NCBI RefSeq assembly: GCF_022230955.1
Contig: NZ_JAKKFI010000049.1
Location: forward strand, 62,001-126,000
DNA: 64,000 bases
Direction of reading: 5' to 3'
Origin: Micromonospora cabrerizensis
Lineage (GTDB): Bacteria > Actinomycetota > Actinomycetes > Mycobacteriales > Micromonosporaceae
In this document: one piece after another, positions 25,523 through 34,256 of the stretch
Position numbering within the stretch: the first letter of the stretch is position 1
Layout: every line of letters begins with the position of its first letter
Made by a program: the position numbers and the translations under genes
The notes under the pieces: generated by a model
What the model was told of the DNA's origin: nothing
The model's input: the letters and a program-made list of their open reading frames with translations, nothing else
Database searches by the model: none

Positions 25523-25955
25523 GGTCGACCCCGAGGAGGTTCGCCACCTGTTCGATGATCACGTCATGCACGAGATCGGCGAGGTCCTCACGGTCCATCG
25601 CCCGGAACTCCAGGGGCCGTCGGTACAGCACGATCCGCGGCGGCACCTCCTGCCGGCCCGGCCGGCCGGGCAGCAGCCGGGCCAACGGGACCTCGCCGTC
25701 CTCCAACACGTCGGAGTCGTACACGTTCAGGTCCGGCGGGACGTCCTCGACGGCGAACTCGACCCCGGCCAGCTCCTTGGCGAACCGACGCTCCAGCGTC
25801 TCCACGGTGTCCAGAACCAGGTCGTCGAAGACCTCGGCCTTGGTCCGCGCCAGCGGCACGGTGGCCGGCACCAGCCGTCCGCGCAGGCCACGCCCGTGCC
25901 GGTCACGGTGCGCACGCCGGCCGGAGCCGGGGCGGCGGTGTTCCGGGCTCGTCAT
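25506..25955 (-). CDS. DUF1025/zincin-like metallopeptidase family protein with degenerate active site
   Basis: The 149-residue protein is of the small 'possible zinc metallopeptidase' family (DUF1025). The motifs VLDTVETLERRFAKELAGVE, PPDLNVYDSD and PPRIVLYRRPLEFRA match the family. Where the family has HExxH, this sequence reads VHDVIIEQVANLLGVD, so the Glu and the second His are missing. The start is ATG at 25955 (MTSPEHRRPG); the open frame to 26033 is less likely. It lies between whiB and DUF3499, divergent from the latter, in an order conserved in actinobacteria. Peptidase activity is doubtful. Confidence 0.8.
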   Translation of the reverse strand: MTSPEHRRPGSGRRAHRDRHGRGLRGRLVPATVPLARTKAEVFDDLVLDTVETLERRFAKELAGVEFAVEDVPPDLNVYDSDVLEDGEVPLARLLPGRPGRQEVPPRIVLYRRPLEFRAMDREDLADLVHDVIIEQVANLLGVDPDELA

Positions 25956-26108
25956 GAGGCAAAGGGTAGCGCCCGTGCCGGGCCGGCCAGCGGCAGCGCC
26001 GCTCGCATGGCGCGGCGCGCCCAGGACGGGCAACTGTGATCACCACGACGGGCGTGTCGCAACGCGAAGCGATGCGCCGGACCCGGTAATGGAGATACCC
26101 TGCCGCCT

Positions 26109-26480
26109 GTGAGGTCACCACGGCGCTGCTCCCGTAACGGCTGCCCCCGGCAAGCGGTCGCCACATTGACCTATGTCTACAACGAGTCGACAGCGGTGGT
26201 GGGGCCGCTGGCGGCGTTCGCCGAGCCGCACACGTACGACCTGTGCGAGCCGCACGCCCGCAGCCTGACCGCTCCGCGTGGCTGGGACGTGGTCCGGCAC
26301 GAGGGTGAGTTCGAGCCGCCGCCGCCCACCACGGACGACCTGGTCGCGCTTGCCGAGGCGGTCCGCGAAGCCGCCCGCCCGGCCCCCGCCCCTCGCCCCC
26401 CGGACCCGGACCAGCGCCACGAGAACCCGAACCAGACCGGCCGGCGAGGCCACCTCCGCGTAATCCCCCCCAACCACTAA
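26109..26480 (+). CDS. DUF3499 family protein
   Basis: The 123-residue protein is nearly all one DUF3499 domain. Conserved features are RRCSRNGCPRQAVATLTYVY, STAVVGPLAAFAEPHTYDLC and EPHARSLTAPRGWDVV. Paired cysteines (CSRNGC and DLCEPH) suggest metal binding. A Pro-rich tail follows residue 95. The start is GTG at 26109. In mycobacteria the homologue lies directly beside manB (phosphomannomutase). Here manB is about 22.6 kb away, and the accessory region fills the space. Confidence 0.9.
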   Translation: MRSPRRCSRNGCPRQAVATLTYVYNESTAVVGPLAAFAEPHTYDLCEPHARSLTAPRGWDVVRHEGEFEPPPPTTDDLVALAEAVREAARPAPAPRPPDPDQRHENPNQTGRRGHLRVIPPNH

Positions 26481-26530
26481 CCGCCCCGCCCCGCCCCGCC
26501 CGCCGGGGCCTCCGGCCCCGGCCCTTCCGT

Positions 26531-26591
26531 GTTGATCATGAAGTTATTGCCTCCCGCTGCGGCGTGTCGTGGCTATAACTTCATGATCAAC
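26531..26591. repeat. Intergenic palindrome C (perfect 17-bp arms)
   Basis: GTTGATCATGAAGTTAT at 26531-26547 is repeated inverted at 26575-26591. After one mismatch the match continues for three more bases inward. It shares the GATCATGRA core with palindrome A. It lies in the 283-base gap between DUF3499 and the HTH gene and marks the left edge of the accessory region. Confidence 0.92.
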
Positions 26592-26763
26592 GGGGCGAGG
26601 CGGGACGCCTTGGGGGCGTTCGGGGGGCGCCTTCGGAGCGTTCCAATACGTTCGACCGCCACACGCCGGTAGTCCGCAGACATCGGCACTCAGCGTGGTT
26701 AACATGCGCCGCAGCGTGCACCGAGCCAAGTCACCGTGTACGCCTGGCGGGCAGGAGGGTCCG

Positions 26764-27534
26764 GTGGCGAAGGAGGCGTTGCGGGTGGCGATGGCCGAGG
26801 CGGGGGAGACGGTCGAATCGCTGGCGGAGAAGGTTCGCGTCGACCCCAAGACCGCCGCTCGGTGGCTTGCCGCGGGGCGCATCCCGCACTCGCGTACCCG
26901 GGTGGCGGTGGCCCAGGTGCTGCGTCGGGACGCGGCCGACCTCTGGCCGGAGCCGTTCCGCCGCCGTGACCTGCCGTGGTTCCGGCCGTGGGCCGAGCTT
27001 GAACAGGACGCCACCGGCATCCGGTGGTACGAGCCGCTGCTCGTGCCGGGCCTGCTCCAGACCGAGGGGTACGCCCGCGCGGTGCTGGGCACCGGTGGGC
27101 TGCTCCCACCGTCCGAGGTGGATCTGATCGTCGCCAGCCGCCTCGAACGGCAGGCGGTCCTCGGCCGCGATGCCCCGCCGCAGCTCGTGACGGTGATCGA
27201 CGAGGTGGTGCTGCGCCGGCTGGTCGGCGACCGTGCCGTGATGTCCGGGCAGTTGACCCACCTGGCGGCGGTCGCCGAGTGGGAGCACGTGCAGGTCCGG
27301 GTCATCCCTGCCGAGAGCCCGTGGCACACCGGTCTGGCGGGTCCGTTCGTGCTGGGCCGCCTGCCCGACGGGACGGAATTGGCGTATCTCGACAACCAGC
27401 TCCGCGGTCAGGTCGTGACCGATCCCGTCGACATCGCTAGCCTGGGACGGAGGTGGGAGAGCGTCACCGGTGAGGCGTTACCCCAACGCCGGTCGATCGA
27501 GCTGATCAGGGAAGTGGCCACGACATGGACATGA
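26764..27534 (+). CDS. HTH regulator with DUF5753 domain
   Basis: The 256-residue actinobacterial regulator has an XRE-like N-terminal HTH (VESLAEKVRVDPKTAARWLA) and a DUF5753 domain (WYEPLLVPGLLQTEGYARAV, HTGLAGPFVLGRLPDGTELA). The GTG start at 26764 has AGGAGGG four bases upstream; in-frame ATGs upstream (26695, 26704) lack a site. Codon 27478-27480 is TTA. The 3' end overlaps the DUF397 gene, the classic pairing of these families in streptomycetes, where they act as regulator and partner in development or secondary metabolism. Targets are unknown. Confidence 0.88.
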   Translation: MAKEALRVAMAEAGETVESLAEKVRVDPKTAARWLAAGRIPHSRTRVAVAQVLRRDAADLWPEPFRRRDLPWFRPWAELEQDATGIRWYEPLLVPGLLQTEGYARAVLGTGGLLPPSEVDLIVASRLERQAVLGRDAPPQLVTVIDEVVLRRLVGDRAVMSGQLTHLAAVAEWEHVQVRVIPAESPWHTGLAGPFVLGRLPDGTELAYLDNQLRGQVVTDPVDIASLGRRWESVTGEALPQRRSIELIREVATTWT

Positions 27535-27719
27535 CCGACGCCCGCTGGCGCACCGCGACCCGCAGCAGCAACAACGGCGGTGCCTGCGTCGAGGTGGCCG
27601 ACAACCTGCCCGGTCGGGTGCTGGTGCGCGACAGCAAGGACCGCGCCGGCGGCACCCTGGCCTTCGCGCCGTCCGCCTGGTCGTCCTTCCTCGACGGTGT
27701 CCGTCGATCCGGCCGCTGA
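27525..27719 (+). CDS. DUF397 domain protein
   Basis: The 64-residue DUF397 protein has WRTATRSSNNGGACVEVADN, VLVRDSKDRAGGTLAFAPSA and W(x2)FLDGVR. ATG at 27525 overlaps the last ten bases of the HTH gene; an ATG two codons later is also possible. Proteins of this family are thought to be small partners, or possibly antitoxins, of the DUF5753 regulators. The stop-codon region GGCCGCTGACGCC is repeated several times directly downstream. Confidence 0.88.
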   Translation: MDMTDARWRTATRSSNNGGACVEVADNLPGRVLVRDSKDRAGGTLAFAPSAWSSFLDGVRRSGR

Positions 27720-27820
27720 CGCCGACCCCGGCCGCTAACGCCGGCCGCTAACGCCGACCCGGGCCGCCGAACCGGGCCGCTAACCCCGGCCACCGACCCC
27801 CGGCCACCGACCCCCGGCCG
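27708..27820. repeat. Tandem repeats derived from the DUF397 stop region
   Basis: From the stop codon of DUF397 onward, short units of the type GGCCGCTGACGCCGACCCC recur as GGCCGCTAACGCC (twice) and GGGCCGCTAACCCC, then as CGGCCACCGACCCC (twice), degrading toward palindrome D. No gene is visible in the 299-base gap 27720-28018. Confidence 0.8.
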
Positions 27821-27821
27821 C

Positions 27822-27898
27822 TGATCCACTCGGGTTCGTGGAAGGCGCGGTGTCCTGGGCGTGCAGACACCCCGACTTCCTGCAACGCGAGTGGATCA
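27822..27898. repeat. Intergenic palindrome D (33-bp arms)
   Basis: The arms 27822-27854 and 27866-27898 match at 27 of 33 positions, with an exact outer TGATCCACTCG. The same outer sequence occurs in palindrome E. It lies between DUF397 and potD. Confidence 0.88.
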
Positions 27899-28018
27899 AG
27901 CTGAGCGTGGTCGACGGTTGCACGGGCAGTGACGCATCGGCCCCGATGCTCTTCCGGTGCTGCCGGTTTGTCATCGTGTCACTCGTCCACGGCACGCACC
28001 GACCCCTGAGGAACAGTG

Positions 28019-29203
28019 ATGCGTACTCCCCTCCGGCCCCTCTCCCGGCGTGGACTACTCAGCGGCACTCTCGGTTCGGCTGCCCTGCTCGCCCTGGGCG
28101 GCAGCCTTGCCGGCTGTGGCACCAAGGGCGCCCAGCAGACCGAGGCCGGTTGCGTCAGCGAGGACCGCTCCGAGAGCGAGCGGAAGCTGGTCTTCTCCAA
28201 CTGGCCGCAGTACCTGGACGTGGACGAGAAGGACGAGTCCAAGCGGCCCAGCCTGGACGAGTTCATCCGGAAGACCGGCATCGCGGTCACCTACACCGAG
28301 GACATCAACGACAACAACGAGTTCTTCGGCAAGGTGCAACACCAGCTCGCCGCCTGCCAGAGCACCGACCGGGACATCATCGTGCTGAGCGACTGGATGT
28401 CGGCCCGGATGATCCGGCTCGGCTGGGTCCAGAAGCTCGACCCGGCGAAGATCCCGAACGTGCGGGCCAACCTGCTGTCGTCGCTGCTCGACCGGTCCTT
28501 CGACACCGAGAACCGGCTCTCCATCCCGTGGCAGTCCGGCCTCGCCGGGTTGGCCTACAACGGCAACGTCACCAGGGAGCTGCGGACGGTTGACGAACTG
28601 CTCACCCGCCCGGACCTCAAGGGCCGGGTGACCGCGCTCAGCGAGATGCGCGACACGATGGGCCTGCTGCTCGGTGCGGCGGGGCACGACCCGGCCAACT
28701 TCACGAGCGCGCAGTTCGATGACGCGCTCACCACGCTCAGGAGGGCCGTCGACTCCGGGCAGATCCGCAGGTTCACCGGCAACGACTACGCACCCGACCT
28801 GGCCAAGGGCGACATCGCCGCCTGTATCGGCTGGTCCGGCGATGTCGTCCAGCTCGCCGGCGCGGACGAGAAGATCAGGTTCGTCGCGCCCGACTCCGGG
28901 GTGATGCTCTACAGCGACAACATGATGGTGCCCAACAAGGCCACCCACAAGGCGAACGTCGAGCAGCTCATCAACTACTACTACGAGCCGGCGGTCGCCG
29001 CGAGGCTCGCCGCGTACGTCAACTACATCTGCCCGGTCAAGGGCGCCCAGGCCGAGATGGAGAAGATCGACCCCGAGCTGGCGGCCAACCCGCTGATCTT
29101 CCCCGACGAGGCACTGCTGTCGAAGTCCACCATGTTCATGGCCCTGGACGAGAAGCAGGAGAAGGAGTACGAGGGCAAGTTCCAGCAGGTCATCGGGGCG
29201 TGA
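28019..29203 (+). CDS. potD: Polyamine-type ABC transporter substrate-binding lipoprotein
   Basis: The periplasmic-type binding protein has a combined Tat/lipoprotein signal: SRRGLLSGTLGSAALLALGG leads to the lipobox LAGC. The mature part resembles PotD/PotF, with LVFSNWPQYLDVDEKD, SIPWQSGLAGLAYN, IGWSGDVVQL and MMVPNKATHKANVEQLINYY. ATG at 28019 has GAGGA six bases upstream. It is first in a four-gene operon with ATPase and two permeases, so it should deliver spermidine, putrescine or a related cation. The ligand is inferred from family only. Confidence 0.9.
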   Translation: MRTPLRPLSRRGLLSGTLGSAALLALGGSLAGCGTKGAQQTEAGCVSEDRSESERKLVFSNWPQYLDVDEKDESKRPSLDEFIRKTGIAVTYTEDINDNNEFFGKVQHQLAACQSTDRDIIVLSDWMSARMIRLGWVQKLDPAKIPNVRANLLSSLLDRSFDTENRLSIPWQSGLAGLAYNGNVTRELRTVDELLTRPDLKGRVTALSEMRDTMGLLLGAAGHDPANFTSAQFDDALTTLRRAVDSGQIRRFTGNDYAPDLAKGDIAACIGWSGDVVQLAGADEKIRFVAPDSGVMLYSDNMMVPNKATHKANVEQLINYYYEPAVAARLAAYVNYICPVKGAQAEMEKIDPELAANPLIFPDEALLSKSTMFMALDEKQEKEYEGKFQQVIGA

Positions 29204-29208
29204 CGGGG

Positions 29209-30360
29209 ATGGCGCGCGACACACCCACAGGCGATTTGCGCCTGGCCAACCTGACCAGACGGTTCGGCACGCTCACCGCGGTCGACGACCTCAGCCTGAC
29301 GATTGCCCAGGGCTCGTTCTTCGCGTTGCTCGGCGCGTCCGGCTGCGGCAAGACGACCACCCTGAGGATGATCGCCGGTCTGGACGAGCCGACCAGCGGT
29401 CAGGTGCTCCTCGGTGACCGGGACATCGGCCGGCTGCGGCCGTACCAACGGCCGGTCAACACCGTCTTCCAGAGCTACGCGCTGTTCCCGCACCTCACCG
29501 TCTTCGAGAACGTGGCGTTCGGGCTGCGTCGACGCGGCATCCGCCCGGTTGACGCCGAGGTCAACCGGATGCTGTCGCTGGTGCAGCTCGACGGCTACGG
29601 CCCCCGCCGCCCGGCCCAGCTCTCGGGCGGTCAGCAGCAACGGGTCGCGCTGATCCGTGCGCTGGTCAACCGGCCGCAGGTGCTGCTGCTCGACGAGCCG
29701 CTGGGTGCGCTCGACCTGACGCTGCGCCGGCAGATGCAGATCGAGCTGAAGCGCATCCAGACCGAGGTCGGCATCACCTTCGTGCATGTCACGCACGACC
29801 AGGAGGAGGCCATGACCATGGCGGACACCGTCGCGGTGATGAACGCCGGGGGGATCGAGCAGCTCGGCGCACCCGCCGACATCTACGAGTTTCCCGCCAC
29901 CGCGTTCGTCGCGAACTTCCTCGGCCGGTCCAACCTGCTGGCCGCCGAGGCCGGCGGCACCAGCGGCGGCGACGTCGCGGTGACGGCGCACGGCACGCGC
30001 TTCTCCGTGCCCGCCGGCCGGTCCCGGGCCGACCACGGCCCGGTCCACCTGGGGGTACGCCCGGAGAAACTGAATCTGGTCGGCTCCGCCGACCAGGTGC
30101 CCGTGGGGCATCAGCACGTCACCGGTGTGGTCACCGACGCCTCCTACCTGGGGGTCAGCACCCAGTACCTGCTGCGCACCGGCTGGGGCACCGAGCTGTC
30201 GGTGTTCGCGGCCAACACGGGCACGTCGGCGCGGGTGGCAGTCGGCAGCGAGGCCGTCGCGTACTGGGATCCACGGCACGCGTTCCTGCTGCCCCGCGAC
30301 GCCGTCGACACCGACCCGACGGCTTCGGCGCCGAACGAGCCGGTGGGCGCGTCGTCGTGA
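29209..30360 (+). CDS. potA: Polyamine-type ABC transporter ATP-binding protein
   Basis: The ATPase subunit has Walker A GASGCGKTTTLRMIAGLDEP, Q-loop FQSYALFPHLTV, signature LSGGQQQRVALIRAL, Walker B LLLDEPLGALD and the TOBE-type C-terminal domain (LGVRPEKLNL) usual in PotA. The order of motifs and the ~380-residue length match PotA. Two starts are possible: GTG at 29200, overlapping the potD stop, and ATG at 29209 with GGGG directly before it; I chose ATG with little conviction. The stop overlaps potB. Confidence 0.92.
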   Translation: MARDTPTGDLRLANLTRRFGTLTAVDDLSLTIAQGSFFALLGASGCGKTTTLRMIAGLDEPTSGQVLLGDRDIGRLRPYQRPVNTVFQSYALFPHLTVFENVAFGLRRRGIRPVDAEVNRMLSLVQLDGYGPRRPAQLSGGQQQRVALIRALVNRPQVLLLDEPLGALDLTLRRQMQIELKRIQTEVGITFVHVTHDQEEAMTMADTVAVMNAGGIEQLGAPADIYEFPATAFVANFLGRSNLLAAEAGGTSGGDVAVTAHGTRFSVPAGRSRADHGPVHLGVRPEKLNLVGSADQVPVGHQHVTGVVTDASYLGVSTQYLLRTGWGTELSVFAANTGTSARVAVGSEAVAYWDPRHAFLLPRDAVDTDPTASAPNEPVGASS

Positions 30361-31265
30361 CCCTGCTGGCCCCCACCGGGCCGGGGCAGCCGCCGCCCGC
30401 GCCACCGGCAGCCCGGTCCGGGTCGCGCCGGCTCCTGCCGTACCTGCTGGTGCTGCCCGGCGTGGCCTGGCTGCTGGTCTTCTTCGGTGTGCCGCTGGGG
30501 CAGCTCGCCGCGGCCAGCCTCTACGACCCAAGCGGCTCGCTCTCCACCGGGTACGCGATGACCTGGGCGGTCGGCAACTACGCGGACGTGTTGCAGGCGT
30601 ACTGGCCGCAGTTCCTGCGCTCGTTCGGCTACGCCGCGCTGGCGTTGCTGCTGGCGCTGCTGCTGGGCTACCCGCTGGCGTACGCGATCGCGCAGAAGGC
30701 CGGTCGCTGGAAGAACCTGCTGCTGGTGTGCGTGGTCGCGCCGATGTTCACCAGCTTCCTGGTCCGCACGCTGGCGTGGAAGACGATCCTGTCCGACAAC
30801 GGGGTGCTCGTCGGCCTGCTGCGCGACGTGCACCTGCTCGCCCCGGACGGCCGGCTGCTGGCGACCCCGTTCGCGGTGGTGCTCGGCCTGACGTACACCT
30901 TTCTGCCGTTTTTGGTGTTGCCGCTGTACGCGAGCCTGGAGCGGCTGGACCGCCGGCTGCTGGAGGCGGCCAGCGACCTGTACGCGAGCCCGGTGCGGGC
31001 ATTCCGTCGGGTGACCCTGCCGCTGTCCATGCCCGGCCTGGTCGCTGGCGCGCTGCTGTTCTTCATCCCGGCCAGCGGGGACTACATCAACGCTGAGCTG
31101 CTCGGCACCCCGAACGAGTACATGGTCGGCAACGTCGTCGACTCGGCTTTCCTGGTCCGATTGGACTACCCGCAGGGCGCGGCGCTGTCGGTCCTGCTGA
31201 TGGTGGCGATCCTCGCGATGGTCTTCGGGTGGCTGCGCGGGGCCGGCACCGAGGCGGTGCGGTGA
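30357..31265 (+). CDS. potB: Polyamine-type ABC transporter permease
   Basis: The 302-residue inner-membrane permease has about six spans and the EAA-loop LEAASDLYASPVRAFRRVTL that contacts the ATPase. FTSFLVRTLAWKTIL and IPASGDYINAELLGTPNEYM are typical of PotB-type subunits. The first ~25 residues are Pro-rich and cytoplasmic. GTG at 30357 overlaps the potA stop (GTGA), so translation is coupled. Confidence 0.92.
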   Translation: MTLLAPTGPGQPPPAPPAARSGSRRLLPYLLVLPGVAWLLVFFGVPLGQLAAASLYDPSGSLSTGYAMTWAVGNYADVLQAYWPQFLRSFGYAALALLLALLLGYPLAYAIAQKAGRWKNLLLVCVVAPMFTSFLVRTLAWKTILSDNGVLVGLLRDVHLLAPDGRLLATPFAVVLGLTYTFLPFLVLPLYASLERLDRRLLEAASDLYASPVRAFRRVTLPLSMPGLVAGALLFFIPASGDYINAELLGTPNEYMVGNVVDSAFLVRLDYPQGAALSVLLMVAILAMVFGWLRGAGTEAVR

Positions 31266-32104
31266 GACTCTGGCGCTGGCTGGCCGACCGCTGGGTGATG
31301 ATCGTGGCGCTGCTGGTGCTCGGTTACCTGGCCCTGCCGATCCTGGTGGTCGCCGCCCTGTCGTTCAACCGCCCGTCGAGCCGGCTGTCGTACGACTTCA
31401 ACGAGTTCACAGTGGACAACTGGCGTCGGCCCTGCGCCACCTCCGACATGTGCGACGCGGTGGTCCGCAGTGTGCAGATCGGTTTCCTCGCCACCGTGGT
31501 CGCCACGGTGCTCGGCACCCTGATGGCGTTCGCGCTGGTGCGGCACCGCTTCCGTGGGCGGTCCGCGATCAACGTGCTGGTCTTCCTGTCGATGGCCACC
31601 CCGGAGTTGGTGATGGGCACGTCGCTGCTCGCCCTCTTCGTGTCCGCCGGGGTGCCGCAGGGCTTCTGGACCGTCGTCATCTCACACGTCGTGTTCTGCG
31701 TGTCGTTCGTGGTGGTCACCGTGAAGGCACGGCTGGCCGGGATGGACCGGCGGTTGGAGGAGGCCGCCATGGACCTCTACGCCAGCGAGTGGCAGACCTT
31801 CCGGCGGATCACCCTGCCGCTGGTGCTGCCCGGCATCGTGGCCGCCGCGCTGTTGGCGTTCTCGCTGAGCTTCGACGACTTCATCGTCACGAACTTCAAC
31901 GCCGGCACCACAGTCACGTTCCCGATGTACGTGTGGGGCGCCGCCCAGCGGGGCATCCCACCGCAGGTCAACGTCATCGGTACCGCGATGTTCGCGGTCG
32001 CGCTGCTGCTGGTCGGGCTCAGCTCGCTGCGCGGTCGACGGGCCCGGCGCACCGCTGCACCCGTCGGGCAGGTCGAGTTCGGTCGCGACGCGGGCACCCG
32101 CTGA
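31262..32104 (+). CDS. potC: Polyamine-type ABC transporter permease
   Basis: The second permease, 280 residues, has the EAA-loop EEAAMDLYASEWQTFRRITL and the PotC-like ending LSFDDFIVTNFNAG and TTVTFPMYVWGAAQRGIPPQ. A periplasmic loop with two cysteines (RPCATSDMCDAV) between spans 1 and 2 is unusual and may form a disulfide. GTG at 31262 overlaps the potB stop (GTGA), which rules out the open frame start at 31229. It is the last gene of the operon. Confidence 0.92.
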   Translation: MRLWRWLADRWVMIVALLVLGYLALPILVVAALSFNRPSSRLSYDFNEFTVDNWRRPCATSDMCDAVVRSVQIGFLATVVATVLGTLMAFALVRHRFRGRSAINVLVFLSMATPELVMGTSLLALFVSAGVPQGFWTVVISHVVFCVSFVVVTVKARLAGMDRRLEEAAMDLYASEWQTFRRITLPLVLPGIVAAALLAFSLSFDDFIVTNFNAGTTVTFPMYVWGAAQRGIPPQVNVIGTAMFAVALLLVGLSSLRGRRARRTAAPVGQVEFGRDAGTR

Positions 32105-32359
32105 CGGCTTGACGACACATCCGCCGCCGCTCGCCGTGATCGATCGCGGGACAACACGATGGGTGGGTATTTGCGACGTTTGTTGGCACCTGCCGCCGCA
32201 CGATCGGCCCCGACCGGCCGACCTGGAGGGTTGCCCAGGTGCCGTCTCGTCGCACGAGGAAACGCCCATGGATCACCGGTGCGCGGCGAACGTCGCAGGT
32301 GACCAACGCGACGGTTGATATTGCGCGCAGTGTTTGCGACGACACTCATCGCCGTGACG

Positions 32360-33145
32360 ATGCAACCACCGCCGAATCCTGGCCCGCCGTACGCGCCGTC
32401 GTCCGGTCCGGGGCCCCAACCGAACTGGTTCCGCCGGGCCAGTCCCGCCCGTCGGGTCGCCGTGATCGTCGGCTCGGTGACCCTGTCGATCCTGCTGCTC
32501 TGCTGCACCGGCACCGCCATCATCGGCGCGCTGGCCGACGAGCCGGAGCCGTCCAAGACCGGCACGGCCGCCGAGCAGGCACAACAGCCCATCGTGGCAG
32601 CGCCCGCCGAGGGCGCTGACGCCCAGGCCGAGTCGCCGGACGCCACGCCAAACGGCACCCCGGACTCCGGTGACACGGTGCCGGCCTCGCCGACGCCGGC
32701 CGACACCGCATCCCCGTCCGGCGCCGCGTCCACGCCGGTCGTGCGGGTGACGACGGAGACGGAGCGAGCCGCCGTGCGCTACACCGAGCGGACCGTCAAG
32801 GACGCGACCCTCGCCGAGGGCAAGCGCGTCGTCCGGACCAAGGGCGTGAACGGCGTACGGACCCTGACGTACCAGGTGACCACCACCAACGGGGTGCGTA
32901 CGGCCCGGAAGCTGGTCACGTCCACCGTGACGAAGCAGCCGGTCACCCAGGTCGTCGCCGTCGGCACCAAGAAGCCGCAGTCGAAGTGCGACCCGAACTA
33001 CAGCGGCTGCGTCCCGGTCGCCAGCGACGTCGACTGCGCGGGCGGCGGCGGTAACGGACCCGCCTACGTGCGCGGACCCATCAGGGTGACCGGCAGCGAC
33101 ATCTACGACCTTGACCGAGACGGCGACGGCACGGCCTGCGACTGA
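32360..33145 (+). CDS. Membrane-anchored G5-domain protein with excalibur-like tail
   Basis: The 261-residue protein has a short cytoplasmic N-terminus and one membrane segment at about residues 35-60 (RVAVIVGSVTLSILLLCCTG). A Pro/Ala/Thr-rich linker and a G5 domain follow (RVVRTKGVNGVRTLTYQVTT, then a second half around KLVTSTVTKQPVTQVVAVGT). It ends in a Cys-rich region whose last residues DLDRDGDGTACD resemble an excalibur calcium site. G5 domains are linked to binding of N-acetylglucosamine-containing polymers, so a cell-wall role is likely. The start is ATG at 32360, with no clear ribosome site. The 255-base gap before it shows nothing convincing. Confidence 0.85.
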   Translation: MQPPPNPGPPYAPSSGPGPQPNWFRRASPARRVAVIVGSVTLSILLLCCTGTAIIGALADEPEPSKTGTAAEQAQQPIVAAPAEGADAQAESPDATPNGTPDSGDTVPASPTPADTASPSGAASTPVVRVTTETERAAVRYTERTVKDATLAEGKRVVRTKGVNGVRTLTYQVTTTNGVRTARKLVTSTVTKQPVTQVVAVGTKKPQSKCDPNYSGCVPVASDVDCAGGGGNGPAYVRGPIRVTGSDIYDLDRDGDGTACD

Positions 33146-33198
33146 TCCCGCGCACGGCCTGCGATCACGCACTGTCATCTCGCCCGACCGGGACGCGG

Positions 33199-33254
33199 TG
33201 GAGAGCATGATGCCTGTGAGTCATCTTGATGCCTCACAGGTATCACGCTCTCCA
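33199..33254. repeat. Intergenic palindrome F (56 bp, nearly complete)
   Basis: The 27-base arms 33199-33225 and 33228-33254 match at 24 of 27 positions around a two-base loop (TT). The inner core is CCTGTGAG/CTCACAGG. It lies in the 445-base gap between the G5 gene and the VanR-like gene; the rest of that gap (33255-33590) shows no gene. Confidence 0.92.
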
Positions 33255-33590
33255 GTGCGGGCGACCCCCGAAGCCCGGCCCGTCCGGGATCGGCGCTCAG
33301 GTCAGAGGAGCGGCGGACCGCCTCCCGGACCCGGTGTGGCGCCGCCCCGGCCGTGAGGAAGGCCTCCTCGGCCCCACCGTGACGCAGCTCACCCTCGATC
33401 GCCAACCGCCGTGGCCACCGCGCCCGTGAGGCGCAGACGGCGCGGTGCGGGACGAAGCCGGCAGGGCCGGGGTCGCGACGGCTTGTCCGCTGGTCGCTGC
33501 CGTGGAGGATGGCTTCTGCGGGTGCTTACGGAACCCTTAACCCGGGCCTGCGACGGTATGCCGGGCAAGCGGAATCGGGGGAGCGACAAC

Positions 33591-34256
33591 GTGCGGGTGC
33601 TGGTGGCGGACGACGAGCGGTTGTTGGCGGACACGGTGGCCCACGGGCTGCGCCGCCTCTCCATGGCCGTCGACGTCTGCTACGACGGTGACGGCGCGCT
33701 GGAGCGGATCGGGGTCAACCGGTACGACGTCGCGGTGCTGGACCGGGACATGCCGGGGCACACCGGTGACGAGGTCTGCCGCAGCATCACCGACTCGCAG
33801 GTCGGCACCCGGGTGCTGCTGCTCACCGCCGCGGCCGGCATCCGCGACCGGGTGGAGGGTCTCGGCCTCGGCGCGGACGACTACCTGACCAAGCCGTTCG
33901 CCTTCGCCGAGCTGGTCGCGCGGGTGCAGGCCCTCGGTCGACGGTCCGCGCCGGCGCTGCCACCGGTGCTCGCCCAGGACGGCCTGGTGCTGGACGTGGG
34001 CCGACACGTGGCCACCCGAGACGGCCGCCCGCTCGCGCTGAGCCCGAAGGAGTTCGCGGTGCTGCACGTGCTGCTGCGCGCGGACGGGCAGGTGGTCAGC
34101 GCCGAGGAGTTGTTGGAGCAGGCCTGGGACGAGTTCGCCGACCCGTTCACCAACGCCGTACGGGTCACCGTGATGACGTTGCGCAAGAAGCTCGGCGACC
34201 CGGCGGTCATCCACACCGTGCCGAAGGCCGGCTACCGCATCGGCGGGACGGCGTGA
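33591..34256 (+). CDS. OmpR-type response regulator (VanR-like by context)
   Basis: The 221-residue response regulator has acidic pair VADDER, phospho-acceptor D51 (VAVLDRDMPG), T79 region LLLTAA and K101 (LTKPF), then an OmpR/PhoB winged helix (LSPKEFAVLHVLLRADGQVV, NAVRVTVMTLRKKLGD, KAGYRIGG). GTG at 33591 has GGGGGAG seven bases upstream; the longer frame from 33411 is not family-like. Its stop overlaps the kinase start (GTGA). Because the next three genes are a D-Ala-X ligase cassette with VanX, it most likely controls that cassette as VanR does. Confidence 0.9.
   Translation: MRVLVADDERLLADTVAHGLRRLSMAVDVCYDGDGALERIGVNRYDVAVLDRDMPGHTGDEVCRSITDSQVGTRVLLLTAAAGIRDRVEGLGLGADDYLTKPFAFAELVARVQALGRRSAPALPPVLAQDGLVLDVGRHVATRDGRPLALSPKEFAVLHVLLRADGQVVSAEELLEQAWDEFADPFTNAVRVTVMTLRKKLGDPAVIHTVPKAGYRIGGTA

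Noticed and set aside
32109..32318. Small protein with a CDVC motif, 69 codons
   Set aside because: TTG start without a ribosome site and composition like shadow frames; not supported.
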